DNA from: Glycomyces sp. TRM65418
GTDB lineage: Bacteria > Actinomycetota > Actinomycetes > Mycobacteriales > Micromonosporaceae
DNA: 64,000 bases
Assembly (NCBI RefSeq): GCF_019710475.1
Contig: NZ_JAJFAX010000008.1
Span: 172,623-236,622, forward strand
Direction of reading: 5' to 3'
The notes under the pieces are model-generated. The model made no database searches. It was given only the letters and a program-made list of their open reading frames with translations, and had not been told where the DNA came from. A program made the translations under genes and the position numbers. How positions within the stretch are numbered: the stretch's first letter is position 1; each line of letters begins with the position of its first letter. Of the stretch, positions 28,324 through 37,246 are shown in pieces.

Positions 28324-29136
28324 ATGGCATCCAAGAAGCAAACCGCCACCAAGGGCTCCGGCAAGGGCACTGGGAAAGGCGCAGTCAAGAGCGACGGCAA
28401 GTCGCTGAGCAGGTCCGCGACGCCCGCGAACGCCCGCAAGGGCCGCGCCGTCCAGGTGAAGCAGCCGAAGCCGTGGGGTCTCATCCTCACGTTCTCCGCC
28501 GTCGGCGTCGTGGCGCTCGGCCTCATCGGGGCGGCCGTGTACGTGGTCTGGGACCGCAGCCAGCCGCCGGAAGGGGTCACCGACTTCTACGGCGAGTACG
28601 CCAACTACTCCGAGGTCTCCGACGCGCTGCGAGACGGCGAGGTCACCGAGGAGGAGCTCGAGCACCCCTGGGTCGTGCAGCAGACGCACGTGGACAACGA
28701 GGACCCGGCGGCCGTCCCCGAGTACGAGCTGACCCCGCCCGCGGGCGGCAACCACCTCGGCGCGTGGCAGACCTGCAGCGGCAACGTCTACGACGCGCCG
28801 ATCGTCGACGGCAACGCCGTGCACTCCCTCGAGCACGGCGCCGTGTGGCTGACCTACGACCCGGCACTCGTCGACGGCAACGGCGTCAAGGAGCTGGCCT
28901 CCAAGATCGAGAACCGCGACTACAGCCTGATGAGCCCCTACCCCGAGCTGGGCGTGCCCGTGTCGATCCAGGCCTGGGGCGTCCAGTACCAGACCGACGA
29001 CATCAACGATCCGAAGCTCGAGGAGTTCCTGGACTTCTACGTCCAGAACGCCGACAACACGGCCGAGGCCAACGCGACCTGCTCGGGCGGGGTGTCCACC
29101 ACCATCGCCGACCAGCAGCAGATGCCCACCGGCTGA
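28324..29136 (+). CDS. DUF3105 membrane-anchored protein
   Basis: The 270-residue protein starts with a Lys/Gly/Ser-rich cytoplasmic tail (1-50), then one membrane helix (about 52-75) and an external DUF3105 domain matching the previous gene almost motif for motif: TDFYGEYANY, LTPPAGGNHLGAWQTCSG, VHSLEHGAVWLTYDP, RDYSLMSPYPELGVPV, ATCSGGVSTTI. The two genes therefore arose by duplication with different anchors (lipid versus helix). A DUF305 gene follows. Association of DUF3105 and DUF305 is recurrent in actinobacteria; the shared job is unknown. Confidence 0.82.
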   Translation: MASKKQTATKGSGKGTGKGAVKSDGKSLSRSATPANARKGRAVQVKQPKPWGLILTFSAVGVVALGLIGAAVYVVWDRSQPPEGVTDFYGEYANYSEVSDALRDGEVTEEELEHPWVVQQTHVDNEDPAAVPEYELTPPAGGNHLGAWQTCSGNVYDAPIVDGNAVHSLEHGAVWLTYDPALVDGNGVKELASKIENRDYSLMSPYPELGVPVSIQAWGVQYQTDDINDPKLEEFLDFYVQNADNTAEANATCSGGVSTTIADQQQMPTG

Positions 29137-29180
29137 CCGAGGCGAACCTTTCGGCCCTCAGCTCGTTAGGCAAGTGAGGC

Positions 29181-29204
29181 GCGGGCGCTTCGGGGAGCGC
29201 CCGC
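29181..29204 (+). terminator. Hairpin just upstream of the DUF305 ribosome-binding site
   Basis: Arms GCGGGCGCT (29181-29189) and AGCGCCCGC (29196-29204) pair perfectly around TCGGGG. The DUF305 Shine-Dalgarno (GGGAGAGGA, about 29205-29214) follows at once. It may be an attenuator or an mRNA-processing stem rather than a full stop. Confidence 0.55.
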
Positions 29205-29220
29205 CGGGAGAGGACGACGA

Positions 29221-29841
29221 ATGAGCCGCTTGTGGCGCAGGCCCGCAGTGCTGATCGCGATCACCGCCGTGCTGATGCTCGGCGCCGGGTTCGCGGTCGG
29301 CTGGGTCGCCGGCACCGCCGCACCGGGCGACGACTCCGCTGAGGCCGGGTTCGCGCGGGACATGCAGACCCACCACCAGCAGGCCGTCGAGATGGCCATG
29401 TACGAGTGGCGCAACGGTGGCGACGAGACGCTGCGGACGGTCGCCTACGACATCGCCACGGCCCAGAGCGCCGAGATCGGCATGTTCCGCTCGTGGCTGC
29501 GCGAGTGGGGGGTCCAGCTCTCCACCGGCGAGCCGATGGCGTGGGCGGGCGAGGAGCACCAGCACGACACCGAAGCGGCGGGCGGCCTCATGCCCGGCAT
29601 GGCGACCGACGAGGAGATGGCGACGTTCAAGACCCTCACCGGGGCCGACGCCGACATCATGTTCATCGAGATGATGATCGAGCACCACATCGGGGGCGTC
29701 GACATGGCGAAGGTCGTGCTCGACCTGTCCGAGAACGAGCGCGTGGTCGACGCCGCCGAGCGCACGATCACCGTGCAGCAGGCCGAGATCGAGAGCCTGG
29801 AGAACCACCTCGAGCGGATCCGCTCCAGCGTCGAGGGATAG
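29221..29841 (+). CDS. DUF305 family exported protein
   Basis: The 206-residue protein has one N-terminal membrane helix (about 8-30), likely a signal anchor, and a helical four-bundle domain of the DUF305 (ferritin-like) type. Two signature elements are present: DMQTHHQQAVEMAM and IEMMIEHHIGGVDMAKV, both dense in His and Met. A His/Met-rich stretch (EEHQHDTE...GLMPGM) lies between. Such proteins are often near copper-handling genes, so copper binding is a reasonable inference. It lies downstream of the two DUF3105 genes and eight bases before the next gene. Confidence 0.85.
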   Translation: MSRLWRRPAVLIAITAVLMLGAGFAVGWVAGTAAPGDDSAEAGFARDMQTHHQQAVEMAMYEWRNGGDETLRTVAYDIATAQSAEIGMFRSWLREWGVQLSTGEPMAWAGEEHQHDTEAAGGLMPGMATDEEMATFKTLTGADADIMFIEMMIEHHIGGVDMAKVVLDLSENERVVDAAERTITVQQAEIESLENHLERIRSSVEG

Positions 29842-29848
29842 GGGCCCC

Positions 29849-30514
29849 ATGAGCAGCAACTGGGGGCCGGGCTACGGCGACCCGTCCCATCCGACCACCG
29901 GGGAACTCCCCCGCGTCGGCGACGGCCGCCACACCGACGAGCTCCGCACCGTCCAGGTCGACACGGTCGCCGAACCGCCGCCGCAGGAGCACGCCGACTC
30001 GCCGTACCGCTCCAGCGAGGAGAACGCCGAGCCGCGCGGCGGCGCCTGGTCGATGCCGAGGACGGGCCCCGAGCACACCGACTCCTTCCCCGAGGGCTCG
30101 CAGCCGCGCTTCGGCGGATCCCAGCCCCGCTTCGGCGGCGGGTCCCAACCCCGTGTCGGGCCGCTCCGCGGCGACGACACGACCCAGTTCGCCCGCGTGG
30201 GCGACGGCGTCCGCGGCTCGGTCGGCCCGGTGTCGGTGCAGATCGACCACGTCCGCGTCGACAACGGCGTCTCCGGCGACACGCAACTGCTCTCCACCGC
30301 GGCCTTCATGCGCCCGCAGGAGGAAGCGCCGCCGGCGGTCCAGGCCCCGCAACCGGAGCCGGGCACCGGTTCGATGCCCGCGATGCGCCACCAGATCGGC
30401 CCCGACTGGACCCAGACGCCCCTGCGGCTCCTCGCCGCGGCCGCGGTAGCGACGGCGGTCCTGGCCGCCTCGGCCGCCAGCCTCATCACGATCGGCAACT
30501 GGATCAACCCGTAA
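29849..30514 (+). CDS. Unknown tail-anchored membrane protein with short repeats
   Basis: The 221-residue protein is hydrophilic and probably disordered for 190 residues, with Pro, Gly and Glu abundant and a triple GSQPRFG/GSQPRVG repeat at about 83-104. One hydrophobic helix (about 193-214) ends the chain, so it is probably inserted by its C-terminus. No domain is recognised. It starts eight bases after DUF305 with GGGG upstream, so it is co-transcribed. Codon usage has the strong third-position GC of neighbouring genes, which supports real coding. Confidence 0.6.
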   Translation: MSSNWGPGYGDPSHPTTGELPRVGDGRHTDELRTVQVDTVAEPPPQEHADSPYRSSEENAEPRGGAWSMPRTGPEHTDSFPEGSQPRFGGSQPRFGGGSQPRVGPLRGDDTTQFARVGDGVRGSVGPVSVQIDHVRVDNGVSGDTQLLSTAAFMRPQEEAPPAVQAPQPEPGTGSMPAMRHQIGPDWTQTPLRLLAAAAVATAVLAASAASLITIGNWINP

Positions 30515-30569
30515 GACCGCCCGATGTCGCACCCGTGCGCGAGAATCGGGGCGACGAGAGGGGACCCGC

Positions 30570-30911
30570 ATGCCGACTTGGGACGACGTCGTGGCGATCG
30601 CGAAGCGCTTCCCCGAGGTCGAGGAGACCACCAGCTGGCAGACGCCGTCGCTCAAGGTCAAGGGCCGCTTCTTCGCGCGCCTGCGCACCGAGGCCGAAGG
30701 CGGCCTGGCGATCGTGTGCGAGCCGAGCGAGAAGGCCGCCCTCCTGGCCTCGGCCGATCCGGCCTTCTACACCACGCCGCACTACGACCGCGCCGCGATG
30801 ATCCTGGTCGACCTCGCCCGCATCGACGAGCAGCGCCTGACCGAACTGATCGAAGACGCCTGGCACCGCAAGGCCCCGATCCGCGTCCGCCGGGCCTACG
30901 AGGCGCGGTAG
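30570..30911 (+). CDS. YjbR/MmcQ-family protein
   Basis: The 113-residue protein matches the CyaY-like YjbR fold: MPTWDDVVAIAKRFPEVEE at the start, then SLKVKGRFFARLR, and TPHYDRAAMILVDLARIDEQRLTELIEDAWHRKAP near the end. Family members are often described as putative DNA-binding proteins, but the function is not established. ATG is preceded by GAGGGGA. It is closed by a hairpin before the convergent cysN gene. Confidence 0.85.
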   Translation: MPTWDDVVAIAKRFPEVEETTSWQTPSLKVKGRFFARLRTEAEGGLAIVCEPSEKAALLASADPAFYTTPHYDRAAMILVDLARIDEQRLTELIEDAWHRKAPIRVRRAYEAR

Positions 30912-30917
30912 ACGACG

Positions 30918-30946
30918 AGAGACCCGGGCGGTGGGCCCGGGCCTCC
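30918..30946. terminator. Terminator between YjbR gene and cysN
   Basis: CCCGGGC (30923-30929) pairs with GCCCGGG (30935-30941), extended outside a mismatch by GAG/CTC. A short T-run (TTTT, 30948-30951) follows on the plus strand. It separates two convergent units. Confidence 0.65.
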
Positions 30947-30965
30947 CTTTTCGTCCTTGCGGCGC

Positions 30966-32243
30966 TTACACGATGATGCCGGCGCCCACGGTCCGGTTGT
31001 CGGCTTCGTCGATGATGATGAAGCCGCCGGTGGCGCGGTTGCGGCGGTAGTCGTCGCACAGGAGCGGCTTCGTCGTGCGGAGCGTGACGCGGCCGATCTC
31101 GTTGAGCTTCAACTCGGTCGCGCTCTCGTCGCGGTGGAGCGTGTTGACGTCGAGCTGGTACTGCACGTCCTTCACGACCGCGCGCACGTCGGCGGTCGTG
31201 TGCTTGACGGCGTACTTGCCGCGCAGTCGCAGCGGGCGCGCCTCGTCCATCCAGCACACCATCGCCTCGATGTCCTGCGACACGCGCGCCTGATTGCCGG
31301 GGCGGCAGAGCATGTCGCCGCGGGAGACGTCCAGCTCGTCCTCCAGACGGACCGTCACCGACAGGGGCGGGAAGGCCTCCTCCAGCGGTCCGTCGGCGGT
31401 CTCGATCGAGGCGATGCGCGAGGTGAAGCCGCTGGGCAGCACCATGACCTCGTCGCCGGGCTTCATGACGCCCGAGGCGACCTGGCCCGCGTAGCCGCGG
31501 TAGTCGTGGTGGTCGCCCGAGTGCGGCCGGATCACGTGCTGGACCGGGAAGCGCACGTCCACGAGGTTGCGGTCCGAGGCGATGTGGACCCGCTCCAGGT
31601 GGTGCAGCAGGCTCGTCCCCTGGAACCACGGCATGTTCTCGGACCGGTTCACCACGTTGTCGCCCTTGAGGGCCGAGATCGGGATGACGGTGAGGTCCGG
31701 GACGTCGAGCTTGGTCGCGAACGCGCTGAACTCGTTCTCGATCCGCTTGAAGACCGCCTCGTCGTAGTCCACGAGGTCCATCTTGTTGACGCACAGGACC
31801 ATGTGGGGCACGCGCAGCAGCGAGCACAGGAACGCGTGGCGGCGCGACTGCTCCACGAGGCCCTTGCGGGCGTCGACCAGGATCAGCGCGAGGTCGGCGG
31901 TCGAGGCGCCGGTGACCATGTTGCGCGTGTACTGGATGTGCCCGGGCGTGTCCGCGATGATGAACTTCCGCTCGGGCGTGGAGAAGTAGCGGTACGCGAC
32001 ATCGATCGTGATGCCCTGCTCGCGTTCCGAGCGCAGGCCGTCGGTCAGCAGCGCGAGGTCGGTGTACTCGTCGCCGCGCCCGGCGCTGACGGCCTCCACC
32101 GCGTCCCACTGGTCCTCGAACAGCGCCTTGGAGTCGAACAGGAGGCGCCCGATGAGGGTCGACTTGCCGTCGTCCACCGAACCGGCCGTGGCGAAGCGCA
32201 GCAACTCGTGCGTGTCCTCGCGGGAGGACAGGGTGTCCGTCAT
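30966..32243 (-). CDS. cysN: Sulfate adenylyltransferase large subunit (GTPase)
   Basis: The 425-residue EF-Tu-like GTPase has G1 GSVDDGKST (21-29), G3 DTPGH (98-102) and G4 NKMD (153-156), then two beta-barrel domains. It drives ATP sulfurylase CysD, forming APS from sulfate. At 425 residues it lacks the C-terminal APS kinase (CysC) domain found fused in mycobacterial CysNC, so PAPS production needs a cysC elsewhere. The ATG overlaps the cysD stop (TAATG). Confidence 0.95.
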   Translation of the reverse strand: MTDTLSSREDTHELLRFATAGSVDDGKSTLIGRLLFDSKALFEDQWDAVEAVSAGRGDEYTDLALLTDGLRSEREQGITIDVAYRYFSTPERKFIIADTPGHIQYTRNMVTGASTADLALILVDARKGLVEQSRRHAFLCSLLRVPHMVLCVNKMDLVDYDEAVFKRIENEFSAFATKLDVPDLTVIPISALKGDNVVNRSENMPWFQGTSLLHHLERVHIASDRNLVDVRFPVQHVIRPHSGDHHDYRGYAGQVASGVMKPGDEVMVLPSGFTSRIASIETADGPLEEAFPPLSVTVRLEDELDVSRGDMLCRPGNQARVSQDIEAMVCWMDEARPLRLRGKYAVKHTTADVRAVVKDVQYQLDVNTLHRDESATELKLNEIGRVTLRTTKPLLCDDYRRNRATGGFIIIDEADNRTVGAGIIV

Positions 32244-33145
32244 TAGAAGTAGCCTTCCCGTTTCCGGTCTTCCATCGCGGCCTCGGAGGTCTTGTCGTCG
32301 CCTCGGGTCGCGCCGCGCTCGGTGATGCGGGTGGCCGCGACCTCGGCGACGATCTCGTCGATCGTCGTCGCGTTCGAGCGCACCCCGGCGGTCAGGTTCG
32401 CGTCGCCGACGGTGCGGTAGCGGATCTTCTCGGTGAAAACCTCCTCGCCCTCGCGCGGGACGATGAACTCGTTGACGGCGTAGAGCATCCCGCCGCGGTC
32501 CACGACCTCGCGCTCGGCGGCGAAGTACACCTCGGGCAGCGGGATGTCCTCGGAGCCGATGTAGCGCCACACGTCGAGCTCGGTCCAGTTCGACAGCGGG
32601 AACACGCGGATCTGCTCGCCCGGGTGGACCCGGCCGTTGTACAGGTTCCACAGCTCGGGCCGCTGGTTCTTGGGGTCCCACTGACCGAAGTCGTCGCGGA
32701 AGGAGAACACGCGCTCCTTGGCGCGGGCCTTCTCCTCGTCGCGGCGGGCGCCGCCGAACAGGGCGTCGAACTGGTACTTCTCGGCCGCTTCCAGGAGCAC
32801 GGGCGTCTGGATGCGGTTGCGGGTGCCGTCCGGGGGCTCGGTGACCAGGCCGCGGTCGATCGCGTCCTGCACGGAGGCGACGATGAGCTGCACGCCCGTG
32901 GCGGCCACGCGCCGGTCGCGGTAGTCGATGACCTCGGCGAAGTTCTGCCCGGTGTCGACGTGCATCACCGGGAAGGGGATCGGCGCGGGCGCGAACGCCT
33001 TCTGCGCCAGGTGCAGCATGACGATGGAGTCCTTGCCGCCGGAGAACAGCAGCACGGGGCGCTGACAGGTGGCCGCGACCTCACGGAAGATGAAGATCGC
33101 CTCGGCCTCCAGCGCGGCGAGATGGCTGATGCGGTAGTCGCTCAC
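32243..33145 (-). CDS. cysD: Sulfate adenylyltransferase small subunit
   Basis: The 300-residue ATP sulfurylase subunit starts at GTG 33143-33145 with GAGAGGAG upstream. The PP-loop VLLFSGGKDSIVMLHL (SGGKDS 35-40) binds ATP; MHVDTGQNFAEVIDYRD and the C-terminal DRKREGYF signature complete the family pattern. It works with CysN in the cytosol. The upstream neighbour is cysQ, suggesting a sulfate activation and PAP recycling unit. Confidence 0.96.
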   Translation of the reverse strand: MSDYRISHLAALEAEAIFIFREVAATCQRPVLLFSGGKDSIVMLHLAQKAFAPAPIPFPVMHVDTGQNFAEVIDYRDRRVAATGVQLIVASVQDAIDRGLVTEPPDGTRNRIQTPVLLEAAEKYQFDALFGGARRDEEKARAKERVFSFRDDFGQWDPKNQRPELWNLYNGRVHPGEQIRVFPLSNWTELDVWRYIGSEDIPLPEVYFAAEREVVDRGGMLYAVNEFIVPREGEEVFTEKIRYRTVGDANLTAGVRSNATTIDEIVAEVAATRITERGATRGDDKTSEAAMEDRKREGYF

Positions 33146-33219
33146 CGGCGCAATGCTCCTCTCGGCTCGACCCCGTTCGGGGTGGATTCGTTTCTCGTGG
33201 CCCGGTCGGAACCGGGTGG

Positions 33220-34128
33220 TCAGTGCGCGGCGCCGATGGCCTTCAGCGCGGACGCCGCCAGGTCGGGTCGACACACCAGGAGGTCCGGCAGGTACGGGTC
33301 GGCGTTGTTGTACCGCAGCGGACTGCCGTCGATCCGCGTGGCGTGCCAGCCGGAGGCGAGCGCCACCGCGACGGGTGCGGCGGAGTCCCATTCGAACTGC
33401 CCGCCGGCGTGCACATAAGCCTCCACTGTACCGGCGACCACGGCCATGACCTTGGCTCCGGCCGAGCCCATGGGGACGAGCTCGGCGCCGAGCGCGGCCG
33501 CCACGGCCTCGGCTTCCGCCGGTGGTCTGGTGCGGGACACGGCGATCCGCGGGGTCGCCGGGAGCGCCTCGGGCACGGCGTACGTCTCGTCGGTGCGCAA
33601 CGTCACAGACTGCGCCGGGAGGGCGACGGCCGAGGCGGTGAGGCCGAGGCCCCGCTGCCACAGGGCCACGTGCACGGCCCAGTCGTCGCGCCCGGCCTCG
33701 GAGTACTCGCGGGTGCCGTCGAGCGGGTCGATGATCCATACCCGCGAGGCGTCGAGGCGCGCGGTGCCGATGCGGCCCGACTCGCCCTTGCCCTCCTCGG
33801 AGAGCACGGCGTCGCCGGGACGCTCGGCGGCCACGCGCCCGAGCAGGTAGTCGTCGGCCTGCCGGTCCCCGGCGGCCTTGAGGGCCTTGGGGTCCTCGAA
33901 GCCGAGTTCGTCCCTGAGCTTGAGCAGCAGCTCCCCCGCGCCGTGCGCGAGCTCGGCCGCGAACGCCACGTCGGCGGGGTCGGCGGCCTCGGGCGTGGCG
34001 GTGGGGGCTCCGAGCGCGGATTCGGAGCCGGGGGCGTCATGCATGCCGGTCAGTCTACGCTGCGTCCCTTTTCCGTCCAAATGTTGGGCCAGGTCGTCCC
34101 GCGAAATGGGAGCGATTTCCGGGTTCAT
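33220..34128 (-). CDS. cysQ: 3'(2'),5'-bisphosphate nucleotidase, CysQ-like
   Basis: The 302-residue member of the inositol-monophosphatase superfamily has metal-site motifs [10 protein letters not shown] (109-118), [12 protein letters not shown] (131-142) and [15 protein letters not shown] near the C-terminus. CysQ proteins hydrolyse PAP or PAPS, relieving the PAP by-product of sulfotransferases. ATG at 34128 is chosen because GAGG overlaps the upstream stop five bases before it, coupling it to the sugar transferase. A second ATG at 34044 would trim 28 hydrophilic residues but lacks a ribosome site. It precedes cysD by 74 bases. Confidence 0.88.
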   Translation of the reverse strand: MNPEIAPISRDDLAQHLDGKGTQRRLTGMHDAPGSESALGAPTATPEAADPADVAFAAELAHGAGELLLKLRDELGFEDPKALKAAGDRQADDYLLGRVAAERPGDAVLSEEGKGESGRIGTARLDASRVWIIDPLDGTREYSEAGRDDWAVHVALWQRGLGLTASAVALPAQSVTLRTDETYAVPEALPATPRIAVSRTRPPAEAEAVAAALGAELVPMGSAGAKVMAVVAGTVEAYVHAGGQFEWDSAAPVAVALASGWHATRIDGSPLRYNNADPYLPDLLVCRPDLAASALKAIGAAH

Positions 34129-34135
34129 TCCAGCC

Positions 34136-35632
34136 TCAGTACGCGCCCTGGGGGCGCAGGATCGCGGTGACCGTGCGCAGCAGGATGACGAAGTCGAGCG
34201 AGAGGTTCCAGTGCTCGACGTACCGCAGGTCCAGGCGCACGGCCTCCTCCCACGGCAGGTCCGAGCGGCCGGAGACCTGCCAGAGCCCCGTCATGCCGGG
34301 CTTGACGGCGAGGCGGCGGCGCATGTCGGCCTCGTACGCGGCCACCTCGGCGGCGAGCGGCGGGCGCGGGCCGACCAGGCTCATGTCGCCGCGCAGCACG
34401 TTCACCAGCTGCGGGAACTCGTCGATCGAGAAGCGCCGCAGGTACTTCCCGACCTTGGTGATGCGCGGGTCGTCGCGCATCTTGAACAGCACCCCGTCGC
34501 CCTCGTTGAGGTGCGCGATCGCCTCGAGCCGGCGCTCGGCGTCCACGTGCATGGTGCGGAACTTCCAGATGGTGAACGGCTGCCCGTCCTTGCCGATGCG
34601 CTCCTGCTTGAACAGGGCCGGCCCCGGAGAGGTGCAGCGGATCAGGAGCGCGGCGCCCAGCAGCAGCGGCGCGAGCGCGAGGAGGAGCATCGCCGCGCCG
34701 ACGCGGTCGACCGCGTCCTTCGCGAGGCGGCGCACGCCGGTGAGGCGGGCGTGGTCGAGGTGGAGCATCGGCAGGCCGTCGACGGGACGGACCGTCGTGC
34801 GGTCGCCGGCGACGTCCACGAGCGCGGAGGCGACTATCAGGTCGACCTCGCTGCGTTCGAGCTTCCACGCGAGGCGCCGCAGCGCCTGGCCGTCGATCTC
34901 GGGGCAGGACAGCACGATCACGGTGTCGGCGCGCTCGGCGGCGACGGCCTCGGCGATGCGGTCGAAGCTGCCGCGCACCCGGGTGTCGAAGTCCAGGAGG
35001 GCGCCCTGCGGCCGCTCGGTCGGCAGACAGGCCGCGACGACGTTGAGGCCGTGGTAGTGCTCGCGGCGCAGCTGCACGATGAGCGCCGCGACGGAGGACT
35101 CGTGGCCGACCAGGACGACCCGCTTCATGCACCTGCCGCCGCGCCGCATGCGGTGCAGCCACTTGCGCCACGCGAAGCGGGCGATGATGGAGCAGGAGGC
35201 GGCGGTGGGGATCGCGATGAGCACGAATACGCGCGACGTGGGCAGCTCGAGTCCATAGGAGACGATCGCGACGGCGGCGGTGAGCGCCACGGCCGCGTTG
35301 AGGATCCGCTGGTACTCCTCGGTGCCCACGAACAGGTACCGCTTCTCGAAGGCCCGCGAGAGGCCCAGCGCCGCGATCCACACGGCGGGGAGGGCGACGA
35401 TGGCGAGCACGTACACGCGGCTGTGGTGGTCGAGGTGCCCGAAGCGGGCGAGGAAGGCCAGGCCGGCGCCGACGATCCCGGCGGCGATGTCGGATCCGAT
35501 GATCCCCGCGAAGTACTTCCGCTGCCACGCGGGCGGGCCGCCGTAGGGCCGGATCCGCTGCGGAGTGATGGAGTAGACGCGCCCTTGCGACTCCGATGCC
35601 TGAACGCTGCCGTGTGCCTCTGTAACCGTCAC
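34136..35632 (-). CDS. Polyprenyl-phosphate sugar-1-phosphate transferase (exopolysaccharide initiating enzyme)
   Basis: The 498-residue protein has four N-terminal membrane helices (about 40-165), a Rossmann-like middle domain (about 168-270, [17 protein letters not shown]), a re-entrant hydrophobic segment (about 288-312) and the bacterial sugar transferase catalytic domain. Motifs are [53 protein letters not shown] and [15 protein letters not shown]. It transfers a sugar-1-phosphate from a UDP-sugar to undecaprenyl phosphate. Nearby cysQ and the distant WecG/GT2/sulfotransferase group suggest a sulfated surface polymer, which is inference. A TTGACA promoter lies upstream. Confidence 0.93.
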   Translation of the reverse strand: MTVTEAHGSVQASESQGRVYSITPQRIRPYGGPPAWQRKYFAGIIGSDIAAGIVGAGLAFLARFGHLDHHSRVYVLAIVALPAVWIAALGLSRAFEKRYLFVGTEEYQRILNAAVALTAAVAIVSYGLELPTSRVFVLIAIPTAASCSIIARFAWRKWLHRMRRGGRCMKRVVLVGHESSVAALIVQLRREHYHGLNVVAACLPTERPQGALLDFDTRVRGSFDRIAEAVAAERADTVIVLSCPEIDGQALRRLAWKLERSEVDLIVASALVDVAGDRTTVRPVDGLPMLHLDHARLTGVRRLAKDAVDRVGAAMLLLALAPLLLGAALLIRCTSPGPALFKQERIGKDGQPFTIWKFRTMHVDAERRLEAIAHLNEGDGVLFKMRDDPRITKVGKYLRRFSIDEFPQLVNVLRGDMSLVGPRPPLAAEVAAYEADMRRRLAVKPGMTGLWQVSGRSDLPWEEAVRLDLRYVEHWNLSLDFVILLRTVTAILRPQGAY

Positions 35633-35682
35633 AACCGCTCTAACGACCGAGTGGACGTTGAGTGACGGCCGTATAACGCTAT

Positions 35683-35711
35683 GGAGTACGTGAAGATCGA
35701 TCCATTGTCAA
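35683..35711 (-). promoter_or_regulatory. Sigma70-type promoter upstream of the sugar transferase-cysQ-cysD-cysN run
   Basis: On the minus strand a consensus TTGACA (35706-35711) is followed after exactly 17 bases by TACTCC (35683-35688). The -10 is imperfect; TAGCGT further on is an alternative. The predicted start gives a leader of about 45 bases before 35632. The 200-base gap 35633-35834 otherwise shows nothing distinct. Confidence 0.5.
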
Positions 35712-35834
35712 GGGACGCGAAGCGGGCGTCGCGACACGGCGGAAAGGCGGGAGACGACCCCGCGCCCTACTCGGCTCGGGGTTGCGTATCGGCGACCGGC
35801 GCCGGTGCGCCGCAGGGCGACTGCGCGAGCGGCG

Positions 35835-36443
35835 TTACGGCGCTTCCGGTTCGACGCCGCGGACGTTGAACTGGTTCTGCGCCATGACGAAGCCCTTCTC
35901 GATGATGGCCTCGACCGCGTCGGCCGCGAGTTCGACGTTCAATTCGACTTCGGGGCGTTCGGCTTTCGCGAAGTCTTTGAGGACGTAGTCGGCCGCCTCC
36001 TGGCGGCCGGGCGGGCGGCCGACGCCGAACCGCACCCGGGCGTAGTCCTTGGTGCCGAGGACCTTCGAGAGCGAGCGGAGGCCGTTGTGGCCGCCTTCGC
36101 CGCCGCCGCGCTTGATGCGCAGCTGCCCGAAGGGGATGTCCAGCTCGTCGTGGACGGCGATCACCGACTCCGGGGCGACGCCGAAGTACTGGGCGAGCGG
36201 CCCGACGGCCTCGCCCGAGAGGTTCATGAACGTCAGGGGTTTGACGAGAATGACGCGAGGCCCGCCTACCCCCAAGCGGGCCTCGCAGACTTCGGCGCGG
36301 GCCTTGCGGGCCACGGCGAATCGGCCGCCGACGCGCCGGGCGAGCGCGTCGGCCACCATGAAACCGACGTTGTGGCGGTTCGCGGCGTACTTCGGCCCGG
36401 GGTTGCCCAGGCCGACCACGATCGTCGTCGGGGTGTCGGTCAT
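35835..36443 (-). CDS. pth: Peptidyl-tRNA hydrolase
   Basis: The 202-residue enzyme has VVGLGNPGPKYAANRHNVGF with catalytic His24, the LVKPLTFMNLSG loop with the conserved Asn, VHDELDIPFGQLRIKRGGGEGGHNGL with the catalytic Asp, and the RVRFGVGRPPG motif. It recycles tRNA from dropped-off peptidyl-tRNA. It follows rplY by eight bases, the usual rplY-pth pairing. Confidence 0.96.
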   Translation of the reverse strand: MTDTPTTIVVGLGNPGPKYAANRHNVGFMVADALARRVGGRFAVARKARAEVCEARLGVGGPRVILVKPLTFMNLSGEAVGPLAQYFGVAPESVIAVHDELDIPFGQLRIKRGGGEGGHNGLRSLSKVLGTKDYARVRFGVGRPPGRQEAADYVLKDFAKAERPEVELNVELAADAVEAIIEKGFVMAQNQFNVRGVEPEAP

Positions 36444-36451
36444 CGTCGTGC

Positions 36452-37045
36452 TTACTCGGCGGCCGCTTCGTCCTCGGCGCCCTCTTCGTCGGTCTCCTCG
36501 CCACGGGGCTCGGAGACGGACGCGAGGACCTGGTCGCCGTCGGTGAGGATGACGATGCCCTCGGGGGCCTCGATCTCGCGCACGTAGCGCTGCGAGCCGA
36601 TGGCCAGGCCTTCGATGCTCACCTCGATGGACTCGGGGATGTGGGTCGCCTCGGTCTCCACGTTCAGGCTGGTGAGCTCGTGCACCACCAGGCCGCCCTT
36701 CTCGGCTTCGCCGACGAAGTTGATCGGGATGTCGGCGGTGACGGTCTCGCCCTTGCGCACGATGAGCAGGTCGGCGTGGACGATGTCGTCGCGGAGCGGG
36801 TCGCGCTGGATGTCCTTGGGGATCACCAGCTCGCGGGTGCCGTCCGTGACTTCGATGCTGATGAGCTGGTTGGCGCCGCCCTTGCGGATCGCGGCCGCGA
36901 ACTCGAGCCCGGGAAGGGAAATGTGGCGCGGCTTCTCGCCGTGGCCGTAGACCACCGCGGGAACCTTTCCAGCCCTGCGCGTACGGCGGGCACCGCCCTT
37001 CCCGAAGTCAGTGCGAGGCTCGGCGCTGATACGAACTTCGGACAC
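36452..37045 (-). CDS. rplY: 50S ribosomal protein L25 / general stress protein Ctc
   Basis: The 197-residue two-domain form has the 5S rRNA-binding N-terminal domain (RTDFGKGGARRTRRAGKVPAV) and the TL5/Ctc C-terminal domain (about 95-180). The tail is strongly acidic (EETDEEGAEDEAAAE), as in other actinobacteria. It lies upstream of pth. The 200 bases before it (37046-37246) hold its promoter and a small AGGGC/GCCCT hairpin at about 37109-37124, which could end prs transcription. Confidence 0.95.
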   Translation of the reverse strand: MSEVRISAEPRTDFGKGGARRTRRAGKVPAVVYGHGEKPRHISLPGLEFAAAIRKGGANQLISIEVTDGTRELVIPKDIQRDPLRDDIVHADLLIVRKGETVTADIPINFVGEAEKGGLVVHELTSLNVETEATHIPESIEVSIEGLAIGSQRYVREIEAPEGIVILTDGDQVLASVSEPRGEETDEEGAEDEAAAE

Positions 37046-37246
37046 GGAAATACTCCCCTGTTTCTTAGCAACATTTCATGCGGCGCTCGACGCTCACGTC
37101 GGCATTCAGAAGGGCAGAACAGCCCTGAAAAGACCTACGCCTATGCGTCGATTACGGCGCCCTCTGGAGGACACCCTCGCCGTCGGCAACCCCACCAGAG
37201 TACTACGCGCGTCAGATCAGGCTTGACACGGGCGTCTATGTGTGAC

